From Hanleya hanleyi (lineage: Eukaryota; Mollusca; Polyplacophora; Lepidopleurida; Hanleyidae): 64,000 nucleotides of DNA. Numbering within the stretch: position 1 is the first letter of the stretch; every line of letters starts with the position of its first letter. A program made the translations under genes and the position numbers. Shown here in pieces: positions 39,020 through 50,197 of the stretch. The stretch covers positions 42,641 to 106,640 of the forward strand of contig JAVTVY010025303.1 in NCBI GenBank assembly GCA_036873755.1, given 5' to 3'. The notes beneath the pieces were generated by a model. It saw only the letters and a program-made list of their open reading frames with translations, had not been told where the DNA came from and did no database searches.

Positions 39020-39518
39020 TTAGCACTCATCAGAAATACAATATTTGACATGTTTGAATACCAATGGGTGTGATGAAGTAATGATTATCATGTGTTTATT
39101 TCACCACAATAACGGTCAGTATGAAGATGATACATTTAGGCAATTAATATAACACAGTTATGTAATGATAATAATCGATCATGTGAGGCAAGAATTTTGA
39201 TCAGAGATGCAAAATATTTCAGCCACATTTATCAGAAGGCGTTCACTGAATTCCACGAATAATCTATAAATTAGCTTAAAAGAAGATTACAATAAAACCA
39301 AAATGGTAAGAATTTCTGCCTACCAATTACGGTACAAATTATTAATTACAGATGTTTAATGAACATTCCATGATTTCCATGGCAATAACAGTAATCACAA
39401 ATTAATCAAATACCAAAGGTTCCTGTTGTTTTTCTATGGTAACATTAATTATCATACCTGCTGAAATTGCTATCACCAAGATACCCAGTATTAATAATAA
39501 TAATAGTTTTATTTCAGA

Positions 39519-39721
39519 CTGAATGGGCGTCCATACAGATTACACCAAAAACATTATTAAAATTATCGAAGAAAAAAGATTGCGGACTTGAGAATAAAAC
39601 TTGTAGGGTTAAGATGGAGTACACTTTACTTCTCATAGCTGTGATTTCTTGGAGTGTAGGGTACAATGTTATCAATAGTCTGGTGAATGACCCCAAATAC
39701 TGCATCTATTCCCAACACTGA
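39519..39721 (+). CDS. Possible short terminal exon or peptide, unrecognised
   Basis: An acceptor-like TTTTATTTCAG precedes an open frame that ends with MEYTLLLIAVISWSVGYN and, after INSLVNDPK, YCIYSQH and a stop. The hydrophobic start resembles a signal peptide. There is no partner exon, no domain and no poly(A) context that I can tie to it, so it may be chance. Confidence 0.15.
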
Positions 39722-40997
39722 TAACAGAATAGTAGAAATTTAATAATTGAATTAATCCAAACTTCACCTATACGTTTGTCAGTGATGTCATATATATCAG
39801 GCTACTACTTCTCATGATATTAAGGCACAAACTGAGGCAATCACTTCTCTAAAATAGAACAACTCTCCAGACTTCAAATAAAAATATCTGTTAGGCTAGT
39901 AACACAGTTTGATTCCTTGTATTCAGTCAGGTCATTTTAAAAATATGAAAAGCCCTGGACTCAATTTTCTTTAATATTTCAAACTAATTTGGCCTGGAGT
40001 GGTTCAAAAGTGTCTGAGAACGTTTCCCACATCAATTTATGCACGGCTTAATGCCCTTGGTGGGACAGGACATGTGAATATAGTGTTTTCATCAATCATG
40101 CAAATTATATCACCAGCTATGGTGTGTCTTTTTGGCAGTTGAGCAAAACGGCATTGCTTCCATAAAAAAATTACCATTTCCAAAGCGAAAAAGAACGTTG
40201 GGTATATTACGATTTATGCACTAAAGTGGAAAAATAGAAAATAATGCAAACTAAGAAAAACATATGTGGTAGATAAAATAACAAGCAGACAGATAGGGAA
40301 ACAAGGAATCAAGTGTGATCGGCCTTAGTATTTACTAAATTCAGTTTGGGAGTACATAACTGTGCTCTTTCATTGGGTTAGATGTATGACTTATATGGAT
40401 CAAATATACCCGAGTGATTCTTTTATATTCTGAAAATGCTTTAAAATGTACATTCAATGAAAGATAAAAGTTTATATTAATCTTCTTTTTGGCACCCATT
40501 TTTAGTGAAAATGAAAATTAAAACAAAAGAATCCATCTTGTGAATTTGACAGTTAAGATATTGGTTTCCAGTTGTTATTTTGTCCTGAACTAGACCTGTA
40601 TTTTTCCTGCAAATAAATAAATTTATTTTTACATTTTATATAAACTGCAATGACTTACAGATACTTTAATTAAAAAAGTTTCCAGAAATATATGTGCTTG
40701 ACAATTTTTCCAGATTTCATCAACATTCAAATCCTTACTGCCCTTAAACTATTTTCTGAGCCATATTGTTACACATTAAAAGATATAATGACAATTCTAA
40801 AACATGCCAGATTTTTTCCGGATACTTTCAAGCTTTTGAATTACCATTATCATGACAGCTCAAATGTAACTTTACAATCTTGCACATTGTTCACTTTCAA
40901 ATGGATATTTTTATTTTTTATCTGGCTAATCTATATTTCAGGCTCAGTTAAGCAGTCAGGGGACCAAATTACAGATGTTATAAAAATATAACCTCTA
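39722..40997. other. Intergenic stretch, no supported gene
   Basis: AT-rich DNA with short ORFs only (the longest is 99 codons at 40692-40991) and no recognisable element. Confidence 0.45.
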
Positions 40998-41179
40998 TAA
41001 CTGTCCATCCATCTAGGAACAGTTAGATTATGGCGGGCTTCGTTCTCAATTCTGATTGGTCAGTTGCAACAGCTGATCAGTGCGTGACCTCTCTTGCCGG
41101 AGGCGTGTTGTGACTGACCGATCAGAATTGAGAACGAAGCCCGCCATAATCTAACTGTTCCTAGATGGATGGACAGTTA
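40998..41179. repeat. Nearly perfect palindrome, 67-bp arms and 48-bp spacer
   Basis: The left arm 40998-41064 and right arm 41113-41179 are reverse complements with one mismatch (GATTGG against GATCGG). Each arm starts with TAACTGTCC and contains GGAACAGTTA, so the arm tip is itself an imperfect inverted repeat. GGCGGGCTTCG and a CCAAT-box-like GATTGG lie inside. It may be a very short foldback element; no target duplication is obvious. Confidence 0.9.
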
Positions 41180-41794
41180 CGTTGGATTTTGAATCGCCCT
41201 GCAAAGGTAACAAATTGCACAAATTTACTAATTTGACGGGAATATATAAAGTGATACTTGTAGAATATGCTGATGTATTTTGTTTGGCGGTAAACCGTTT
41301 ACTTCTCGATTTACCCAAAGTCCGTTTCACACCTTGATGTGGATTTATATAAAGCATGGGGTTATATATAGAGACCCCATATTTCAACAGTTCACCCTAA
41401 TACCACTGCCCACACCCCCCAAAACTCTTGTTTTGCAGGCCTGTGGTCCAAACCAGGGTGTGAAATAGGAAATCAAATTCTAGTTGCCCATAGGCAAGTA
41501 CGGGCAACCAACATATCCAAATGCATTGCAATTGAAGAAGAATTTGGTTGCCCAAAGGAAATTTTGGTTATTTTGCACCCTGCAAACCTTCGAAGGTGAG
41601 ACATTATTTTATTCAATATGTATTCAATGAACGCGAAATACTAATCACTTGCAAATATGTCTTGTAACAGCGTTCTTGAAAATATTCACGGTACATCGCG
41701 ACACCACATGGTCCTGGGCAAATCCAAAGGGGAATAGGCCTGTATCAATGAATATCAAACATTTATAAACAATGTTTCTATTTGTTACCAAATC

Positions 41795-41980
41795 AAACCT
41801 GTTTCAATTCTATGCCTATTAATCTCCGTCAGGAAGATGATACAACGTAGAAAACGGAAGTTAAAACTAAAAGTTAGCTCCCCTAGCGGAGAGTTGTCCG
41901 CCCCTAGGAGAGCTCTCCCATCCCATTCCAGCAGGATTACTATATAGACTCTGCAGCAGCCATACTCGCCCTCTATTCTC
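41795..41980. repeat. DIRS inverted terminal repeat, recombinase side
   Basis: 186 bp from AAACCTGTTTCAATTC to GCCCTCTATTCTC. By eye its reverse complement matches 48045-48230 without a difference. The outer extension 41752-41794 (ATATCAAACATTTATAAAC and on) is specific to this end. Confidence 0.92.
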
Positions 41981-42044
41981 ATTATAATTACCGAGACCTG
42001 TAGTGTTTAAGGCCGGCATGAGGGGACGGAGGGAGGGCCAATCA

Positions 42045-42140
42045 AATTGAAACAGGTTTGATTTGGTAACAAATAGAAACATTGTTTATAAATGTTTGAT
42101 ATTTGATTCCCAAATCTTAAACCTGTTTCAATTCTATGCC
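42045..42140. repeat. DIRS internal complementary region (fused ends)
   Basis: 42045-42102 is the exact reverse complement of the left end 41752-41809 (58 bp). 42101-42140 is the exact reverse complement of the right end 48209-48248 (40 bp). The two parts overlap by AT, so the segment represents the two element ends joined head to tail, as in the circular intermediate of DIRS replication. Confidence 0.92.
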
Positions 42141-42299
42141 ACAGTACCAACATATGGAAGGCGGGAATCTCGGCCTTGTGGTAACTCCCATAGCAGACTA
42201 GTAATCGCTGGAACGACACAGACATGGGTATAAATCTGAGACATTATTACTCATCAAGTTAAACCCTGGTCAAAGACGCATAGGGTAATTGAAGGAATT

Positions 42300-43020
42300 G
42301 ATACAGTTCTACTTATCTTCTGATTGTCTCCATCCATGTAGCAGTGTTCGTGGCGTGGTTCACAATTCCACCAAGTTGTAAGGATACCCGGGGCAACATC
42401 GGCAGCAGAAGGTCCTACTTGGTAGACTCTGTATGACTAGGGGGAGTAAAAACGAACAGGCCTTTGCATACAGGGAGATCCTTGGTCGACCTTAAGTCAG
42501 GGGAGAGCGAATAACTGGCTGAGCTTAGAGGGTCGCCAAGTCCACACCACTCTCAGTCCGCAAGCTTCTTGGGTCAAGTCACCATACTTGGAGTGATGAA
42601 CGATGCGTTGGAAATGACCGTGCTTGCTCCCTGGGTCCTGCTACACATTCGTCAACTCTCTGTACTTGCATCACTAATGTTGACTCTAGGTCTGGAGCAG
42701 GTGTCTTTTGAGTTGAAAGCACAGAGGACCCAGCTGAGATCATCTAGAAGGAAGTCAGTTTCTGAAGAACAGAAGCAAATTTCAGTTAGGAGTACACCCT
42801 ATCCCGGTGTTAGGCCTTCATTGGTGATTATAGAATCCACGGCCGGTCAAACTGACTTATTTCTACCTTCTGAGATGCCTATTATCATATAATATATGTA
42901 ATAATAATAATATGACTGAGATGAGATGAGATGAGATGAGTTGATACAGCAAGATGGCTGTCTTGCTGCGATGGTGACAATTTGCCGCCCCCCCCTCTTT
43001 TTCTGAAATTACTCACAATG
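42300..43020. other. DIRS interior beside the recombinase-side end, no supported ORF
   Basis: The plus-strand ORF at 42569-42892 (107 codons) lies opposite to the element's coding strand and shows no domain. A GATGA microsatellite sits at 42920. Confidence 0.4.
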
Positions 43021-43060
43021 TGCTGGGTAGCCACAGTGGCCCAAGCGTGGTCACACTATT

Positions 43061-43633
43061 GATTGCACTGTCATATCCCTCAGACAGATATTAGTGAACG
43101 TGGAGTTAATTATTCAGGCATAAGACAGGATAATGTCATGGAGGGGTCAGTTCTTCCATACAGGCCATGACGCAGCGATGGCATGAATCACATTAGAAGA
43201 AGCAGAAGACAGTAGTGGGGCGTCAATGGTATATCTACCTTCTGCCAATTGATAAGACTATTCTATGGTCTTCAACTACGCGGCTTTTTTAAATGTCAAG
43301 CCTTGCTGACAGGCGAAGGGACAGAATAACCGTAGCCGAGAGCCGTGAAAGGATCGGTACGAGTAAGATAGTGGCGGATGGCTCGAACAGGACATAGCAG
43401 AAGATCGTCCTCGAGGCCATGTACAAAGTCTGACAACACAGGAATGGAGTACGACGTTGAGCGCACGGACCTGAACAAACAGACTCATTTTTGGCGATAA
43501 ATTCAGGAATGGGCCGAAAAGAAATGCATGACCGATCTGCTGTCCAGAACATAGAAGATCTTTCAAGATCATGAAGTATAGACAGTCTGGACGCCAAAGC
43601 AAACGCCGCCACGACGGCCGTCTTATAAGACAC
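43061..43633 (-). pseudogene. DIRS tyrosine recombinase, broken
   Basis: Three minus-strand pieces in different frames align to the DIRS recombinase order: YKTAVVAAFALASRL with FIAKNES (a motif also written FLPKt in the family), LCPVRAIRHYLTRTDPF, and HAIAASWPVW with STFTNICLRDMTVQ. The third piece corresponds to the catalytic end; the position of the nucleophilic tyrosine (FYLRD in relatives) reads Cys, a family Trp position reads stop, and other stops are present. It is therefore inactive. Identification rests on remembered family motifs, not on an alignment run. Confidence 0.7.
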
Positions 43634-45606
43634 AGTTTTATAGACGCGGACTCTAAGGGTTCAAAAAGGTGATATCATCAGAGCACACAGAACCACACCG
43701 ATATCCCATTTCGGTAACAGTTGGCGAGTACCACGCGACTGTAATGCGAAGGCGTGAATAAGAGCAGAGATATTATCGTTAAGGCTAATGTCGGAACCCA
43801 AGGTAAGACGTTAACACCCTATTCAATTCATGCCAGAGCAGATCGACAGCCTTCCATGGTGCTAATATGAAACTCCCTATCCTGGTGAAGGTGAAGGATG
43901 AAGTCAATTACGAGGGAAATAGAGTCGGGAACGATCACGTCCTCGGCACCAGGACAAATATAGGAACGTAGTGAGTAAGATCCTACATATAATAAACAAC
44001 CTTAAGGTTGATGACAGAACCATAAAGTCAAAGTCTAACCATTGGTGTAACGGTTAATATAGGAATAAAGTACTTGATGGAGAAAGTCGGAAAAACTGTC
44101 CCACAAGTACACCACGAAGACATTGTGTTGATCAAGCACAATCCTAAGGTAAATGGATCTCAACATAATGTTAGTGTGATAAAGTCAACATGGCTCTGTG
44201 TTAACACTGTGCTGAATTCAATTAAAGGCGACTAGTCCGTCATTCACAATCCCGCCGTCGTCCTCAGAGAATATCCATGTCCATAATCCAAAGACCTATT
44301 TATAACAGTATTTAACCAAATACTGTTGATTCCAATACAATTTTGATATTCTGAACTCCAGACTGGAAACAGCAAGGTCTGGACAGAACTCTCTTCATAG
44401 AGTAAAGACGAACCTAAGTAAATCACATTGTGAAAAACCCGAGAGGAATTGATACAAGTGGAAAGTTGACGCCAAACGAACGGACTTCCCCTCCCACCGA
44501 CGATCGACGATGGAGAATCAAAGGAAGTGCCGATGAATGGATATAAAATATGCAACTCGCAAATGAAGAAATGACGTGACAAACGACGTTATGGCGTACC
44601 GGAAACGTCTACCGATGTAATAGAATGACGCACAGGCGTATGAGAGACACATGACGGTGTAATGAACATGTCGTCAAGGTGTAATAGGAAAGCGTAATGT
44701 GAAAAATGCGAGAAACGTTGTATATGATAAACAACGTAGTGATTTCCTCATTCACAACAACTTAATGTATATACATGCTCATCATGGAGCAGGATACAAC
44801 TTATAAAAGCACACGACGTAACAGAAGGGCGTTGCAAACAGTAACCCCGAAGTCGATTATAATAATTTTCCTTCTCTTTAAACGCAGTAGAGATGAACAT
44901 ATTAAATGTTTGTAGCGTTAATCACCAAATGTAAGCTCAATGAGATAAATGGGATTATGGATCTTTGTGTCAGTGAACAGGAGTAATGTATCAATGAACA
45001 TGGTTACATTATGACCTCTCCCGATGTAATTTGTCTCCTGTACATGAAAATCCAGTACTGGAGTTTTATATGGAGAGAATATAAAACATTTACAACAATG
45101 TTACTATTAATAACCAAATAGTCACACAACCGACATCCAGAACAAAGATTTTCCAGGTAACCAAGAAAGATCCTTAAAGAATTTTAAATTCCCGAAGAGA
45201 GGAAATTACATTTAAGTCTCTCGCCGGCAGGAAAGTGAGGTTATTCAAAAATTTATAATTTGAAATGACCTAGCACGAACAATTTGTCGAGAAGAACAGT
45301 AGGAACATTACTAAAAAAGCAGTTTGATGCTCTAGTAGACTGTACCGGTAATACATACCTGGTAGAAAGAACCATAGAAGACTTCAAGACTCACGTGTCA
45401 CTAGGCTTGATCCTTGGCCGGCCAATACTTTCCCACTCCCACTAGTAATTTTAAATTTTCTCAAATGGAAGAAATTAAAATTAGTGCATAACTCCATCTG
45501 AATTATAAGCGTAATACAGTATACAGATGGAACCAACATGGTGTGAAATAAAACAAGCAATGTAATAATCAGACAATTGTGTTTCAAGAAAATCATACTT
45601 TCACAT

Positions 45607-45686
45607 AGTGGGTGAATAGGTTTACTCACTCACGTAAACCAGCATAAGTGGGTGAATAGGTTTACTCACTCACGTAAACCAGCACG
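45607..45686. repeat. 40-bp direct duplication inside the DIRS element
   Basis: GTGGGTGAATAGG then TTTACTCACTCACGTAAACC occurs at 45608 and again at 45648. Each copy contains an imperfect dyad (GTTTACGTGAGTGAG on the minus strand). Confidence 0.85.
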
Positions 45687-46199
45687 TGATCTCATTGTTG
45701 TTCGACACACCCTTAATTACATAGAGAGATCAGTAAAGAAGCTCATTAAGATGCGACACAGGGTCGAAGTAAATAGGGTTGAGTTGTGATTACGTAACAC
45801 AAATGCAACAATCATGCTTCATATTCAAGTCAGCATGAAAGACATAAAACCTCTGTAAGGTCTCTCTTGAATACAGGATATCAAAATCATACGTAATAAA
45901 ACTTGATATCACAAGAGATTACATTTTGGTAGGACCAAGGAACTGAATGTATGAAAGTGAACCCACCAAAACTGCAAGTCCGAACAGACGCAACAACAAC
46001 AACATGAAAATTTGACGGCTGCAAATAAAGTATCCGATCTCTCCGGCGGGAAGAAACGAAAAACCCCCGCCGATGAGGATACAATTTACAACCCTACCTG
46101 AGATATACACAAACTCAATGCATAAAATTCATGAATCAACGAAACCAAAGCTGATCGTTTATTGTAGAGATCACCATCGGCCTTCAAATCTCAGTACTA

Positions 46200-46980
46200 A
46201 AAGGCAGACTTACAGAAAATGCCGGGAAGTAAGTACGAATCTGTCACAAATTGAGCAATAAAAACGAGGTCGCGAGAGCCCGTAAAAACCCACACCAAAC
46301 ACAGCGGGTCGAACTCATTGTTCGTGTGAAGACGTGATATTGAATACACATTGTCTCCATCACGCAGGACTGTGTTATCAGATAAGCCCGATATTAATAT
46401 TGACTTTAGAAAATATATCGGGTAATAATTTCAAGATATAAAAATTTTGAAACTCCGACAAGAGCCAATTAATTTCGCGACGTACGTCCGAAGACAATAA
46501 ACACATGGCAGATGGAAAAACAGACCATGTGAAGTCTACAAATTTGCCCAAACAACATTTTGACAAGACAGAAATGTGGAAGAAAACTATCCCCAAAATA
46601 TTAATTTAATCACCATCGAACCTTTGACAAAAATGACATAGGTGAGACAACATACGGCGAGGAAGTATTCCTTCGTCTGACATTTAATACGAGGATTATT
46701 CGAAGTAGACCGCATATCCGGCAGCAACGCTAAAAGCGCATCCAAATTATCCGAAAAACCATCATTGACGTATGTTCCTAACTTTACACTGAAGAAAAAG
46801 GAATCACAGATGAACTCGACGAGACCGGTGTAGGAGAACGTCGAGTCGAAGTACGAGAACGGCATACCGGAGAACGGGAGGGCCGAAAAATAGAACTAGA
46901 ATTCCCGGTCTAATTCTCACCGATTTCGTAAGCAGTATGCACTATTTTAATAAGCAATAATCGTCGACAGATTGGATATT
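46200..46980 (-). pseudogene. DIRS reverse transcriptase/RNase H remnant, broken
   Basis: SVDDYCLL resembles the catalytic YxDD box with the Tyr replaced by Ser. LVEFICDSFFFSVKLG resembles the LGFxIDS segment that follows it in DIRS RTs. REINWLLSEFQNFYILKLLP then DI resembles the WW-x-D start of the linked RNase H, and RDGDNVYSISRL with RDLVFIAQFV resembles its DN and A-H-P parts. The frames shift between these pieces and several key acidic residues are lost. Confidence 0.55.
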
Positions 46981-46998
46981 TAACGATGGAAATTGATT

Positions 46999-47250
46999 GA
47001 AATATCAAACATTTATAAACAATGTTTCTATCTGTTACCAAATCAACCTGTCTCAATCCACCATTATATCAGTTTGACCTCATGCCCGATAATAGTCTAG
47101 TTGATAATATTTGATGAGATGAAAATAATGGTTTGTCTTTTAGATCATCACTTGTGAACATCCTCGTCAATGTGAATACTTTCAGTATATTTCCAATACA
47201 AATTAAACATTTATAAACAATGTTTCTATTTGTTACCCAAACTCAATCCT
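46999..47250. repeat. Two extra copies of the DIRS left-end sequence inside the element
   Basis: 46999-47060 and 47203-47250 repeat ACATTTATAAACAATG and TTTCTATTTGTTACC in the orientation of the 41752 end, with a few changes. They lie upstream of the RT remnant. Confidence 0.8.
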
Positions 47251-48044
47251 AAAATTGAAGTCCCGTAACATGTCATTTCGCTATTATAGAATCGCTGATT
47301 CATCGATAAACAAAACCGCAAGAGCAATTTTGACACTCAATGGTAGGTCTGAATAACCCACCATAAATGAATTAACCCACAAAGGAGAAACGGACAAGAC
47401 ACGTTTATTCCGTTTAGGTAACGGAGTGTGAAAACAAAAGACAAAGGAGAGGTCGAGCATAATATGCGAACCCACTGCATTTCATTGTCCGACGAGAACA
47501 ATGGACTGCTAAGGCACGACAGGTTAAAGAAGTCTTTGTAAAAGAAGACAAAGGAACCGGTTTGACTGCATACATAACCAAACCTATACATGCAGGCTGT
47601 CTAACCAGACGTAGAACCGTCCCGCTAGTATATTTATAGAGGCGGGCGAGTTCAGATTACTAAAACCATGGGAAACATTTATATAATTGCAACGCTTTCA
47701 GGTCAATTACAAGCAATTCCCAACAGACGTCTGTCTACTTCCGAAAGAAAACGGGTCGCCAGACGCCTGCAAAGGTAAGCCCGACCAGCCTGATAACACA
47801 ACTCTTTACAAGAAAACCAAACCGTGTGGGCGTCCAAACTGGACCACCATTTCACACACGAATTACATGCATTAGATATCGGAATCTCAGACATAACTAA
47901 TGAAAGAATTTCCGACAATAATGAAAGAATTTCCGACAAGAAATAACACAAGTCAAAACCGATAAGGATACTGAGGGTCGTTACAACAACAACCCAGGTT
48001 GTATAAACACTTCCTTCCTGATGTGTACTGGTCGAGGTACAACA

Positions 48045-48230
48045 GAGAATAGAGGGCGAGTATGGCTGCTGCAGAGTCTATATAGTAATCCTGCTGGAAT
48101 GGGATGGGAGAGCTCTCCTAGGGGCGGACAACTCTCCGCTAGGGGAGCTAACTTTTAGTTTTAACTTCCGTTTTCTACGTTGTATCATCTTCCTGACGGA
48201 GATTAATAGGCATAGAATTGAAACAGGTTT
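48045..48230. repeat. DIRS inverted terminal repeat, opposite side
   Basis: Starts GAGAATAGAGGGCGAG and ends GAAACAGGTTT, the mirror of 41795-41980. The outer extension 48231-48248 (AAGATTTGGGAATCAAAT) differs from the other end. Confidence 0.92.
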
Positions 48231-48289
48231 AAGATTTGGGAATCAAATACTCCCATGGACTGTTTATGTTTCAATTTTGAACAATAGCC

Positions 48290-48530
48290 GTGCGTGCGCA
48301 ATGGGTGGGTGCCTTTTCCCTTCCAAATAAAAAATGTGGGTGGGTGGGCTGCTATGATGAAAAAAAAAATGCTTCTCTCCCAGGTTGTACTGGACATTTA
48401 TTTGCTGTGCTTGGTGGAGGCAAGGAGAATTAATTTGCATATATTGGTGGTTGGGGTGTACAAAGTTTCCCTTTTGGGGGATGGGGGGGGGGGGTGCATT
48501 TTTTTAAATGGAACAGCCCTAACCCTTTTT
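48290..48530 (+). mobile_element. Diverged G-rich MITE relative just outside the DIRS element
   Basis: It ends GGTGCATTTTTTTAAATGG then AACAGCCCTAA, similar to the right end of the element at 59640-59797 (CTGGAATAGCCCTAA). G-runs and GGGTGGGTGG phrases match the family style. The left end is not defined. Confidence 0.35.
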
Positions 48531-48699
48531 CAGTTCACTTGAATTACGAATATTAACCTGTATACAATAGTGATGGGTTATGCAAATCAAAGAAGGGTAA
48601 AAAATTTTTAGCATCACCCATATTTAGGTTAAGCAGAATTTTCAATTTGTGCAGTCCTGCAAAATGATGAAATGCAACTTTGTTAATAACTTTTGTTGT

Positions 48700-49320
48700 A
48701 AGATCACAAAGATGGTGTTCACTTTAGATAGGGAGTTGTCCTCAATGCGTTTTTGATACACACCTGGTGGGGCTAATTTTTGTCTAAAAAGCGCCAAATT
48801 GACAATTTCTTTCAGTCTACATACTGAATTAGCAGATAAAGAATAATCAAGGCCCACAGATAAACACAACCACACAGTTATTCAGTTATTCACACCTGCC
48901 GTATTGGCTTATTTTGCACTTTTCGGTGCTTTTACAGTCGACATTTTCTCTTGTTGCAAAATTATGACACCTTTAACCAAAATCATATTTAGACTGAATA
49001 TTTCAGAATTATTTGTTGTTCAAAATAGCTAAAATTGGTTTTGATTAAAGATATCCTATTTTTGTAACAAAAGAAAATCTGCACCGAAAAGTGCATAAAA
49101 ATACGAAAAATAAGCCAATGTACCAACTTTGGTGCGCCATAAATCCGTTTTTGTGCATTTGCAGCCCTTCATTATTTCGTGTCTTATAATTCAGCATGTA
49201 GGCTGTACAAAATTGTCCATTACATATCCTTTTGATAAAAGTGAAACTTTGGCCCTACAAACCGAACAGCTTGAGGACGATTCCCCATGTAAAGCGAACA
49301 CCACCTTTCTTCCCTTAAAT
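48700..49320. mobile_element. Old foldback element, arms about 250-300 bp
   Basis: Inner arms 48903-48945 and 49060-49119 pair well (ATTGGCTTATTTTGCACTTT and its partner around GCACCGAAAAGTGCATAAAA). Outer parts pair with more changes: GATGGTGTTCACTTTAGAT with a complementary CTAAAGCGAACACCACC-like block, and GTCTACATACTGAATTA with TAATTCAGCATGTAGGC. No coding sequence. The outer boundary is approximate. Confidence 0.65.
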
Positions 49321-49329
49321 GATCACAAA

Positions 49330-50197
49330 TATGTGACTAATAAACCCCTCTGATGCAAGTAAACACGACATCAGTACTTTTAAGTACTTTGATTTTACTT
49401 ACAGTGCAAATTGACATATAACCTCATAAAGTTATCAGGAACGGTGATGATAAAATGTTGACAAAACAATTTATGGCCAAATCAAAGCATTTCCTTCCAC
49501 AGACATTTTGAGGTCAAATGGACACCACAAATTATAACTTCTCATGGTTATTGCTATATGCAATTGATAACTTGTGAAGGTTATAATGTTTATAACTTCT
49601 GTGAGTTGGTCCTCTGACTGTTGTGAGTCTGTCACTCATGTGTCATTTAATTATTTACAACTACTACATCAAACCATGTTCCTGAAATGGGCTTCATACA
49701 TCAGGATTTGAGATTTCAAAACTTAACCTAACATGAAAATAGGTTCTGGGACAATCTTGCCTGCTTTCACCTGTTATTCATGATGTATTAACAGTCAGAT
49801 TTAAATCCATGCTAGGCGTTGTTGCTGGTGATCCTATTTCAGTTTGAAGGAAAAATCTTGGTTTCCAAACCAGCCCTCAACTGAACGTGAAATGTTAAGG
49901 CCTGATATAACCAGCCCTGAACTGTCAACGTGAAATATCAAGGCCTGATATAGCCAACCCTGAACTGCTCTCAGATGCAATCTGTTGGCAACAGTATGTT
50001 CATAGTTTACTGCCGAACAACATCCTCATGGATGAGTTCCCTTGAACTTGAGTTTTTTTGATTCAAATATCACCAGATCAACAAGCGGAAAATCTCCCCT
50101 TTTACTCCAAGTCTTTCGCCTGATCACAATCCTGGTTATCTCCCTTTAGAGTCTCTCTTCAGGACCACTATCTATAACTGTTCTGATCATTTCCCCT
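49330..50197 (-). other. Region downstream of the condensin-like stop codon, no other gene seen
   Basis: Includes a short tandem phrase at 49880-49970 (CCTGATATARCCARCCCTGA, two to three copies of about 45 bp). A 3' UTR on the minus strand is expected here, but no clear AATAAA was found close to the stop. Confidence 0.4.

Larger units (their letters stand above)
41752..48248 (-). mobile_element. DIRS-type tyrosine-recombinase retrotransposon, 6.5 kb, coding decayed
   Basis: The element has inverted terminal repeats (41795-41980 and 48045-48230) that I read as identical, different short outer extensions at each end, and an internal complementary region at 42045-42140. This combination is the structural hallmark of DIRS1-like elements. 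Minus-strand remnants run in the expected order: an RT motif (SVDDYCLL, 46946-46975), RNase H-like sequence (46.2-46.5 kb) and a tyrosine recombinase (43.06-43.63 kb), with the internal complementary region next to the recombinase-side end. The trinucleotide AAT borders both ends and no longer target duplication is seen, as expected for recombinase-mediated insertion. All reading frames carry stops and frameshifts, so this copy is non-autonomous. Confidence 0.87.

Noticed and set aside
41752..48248. Polinton/Maverick, Crypton or other long-TIR DNA transposon as the identity of the 6.5-kb element
   Set aside because: The fused-ends internal region, the absence of a 6-bp target duplication, and the RT and DIRS-like recombinase remnants fit DIRS and none of the others.
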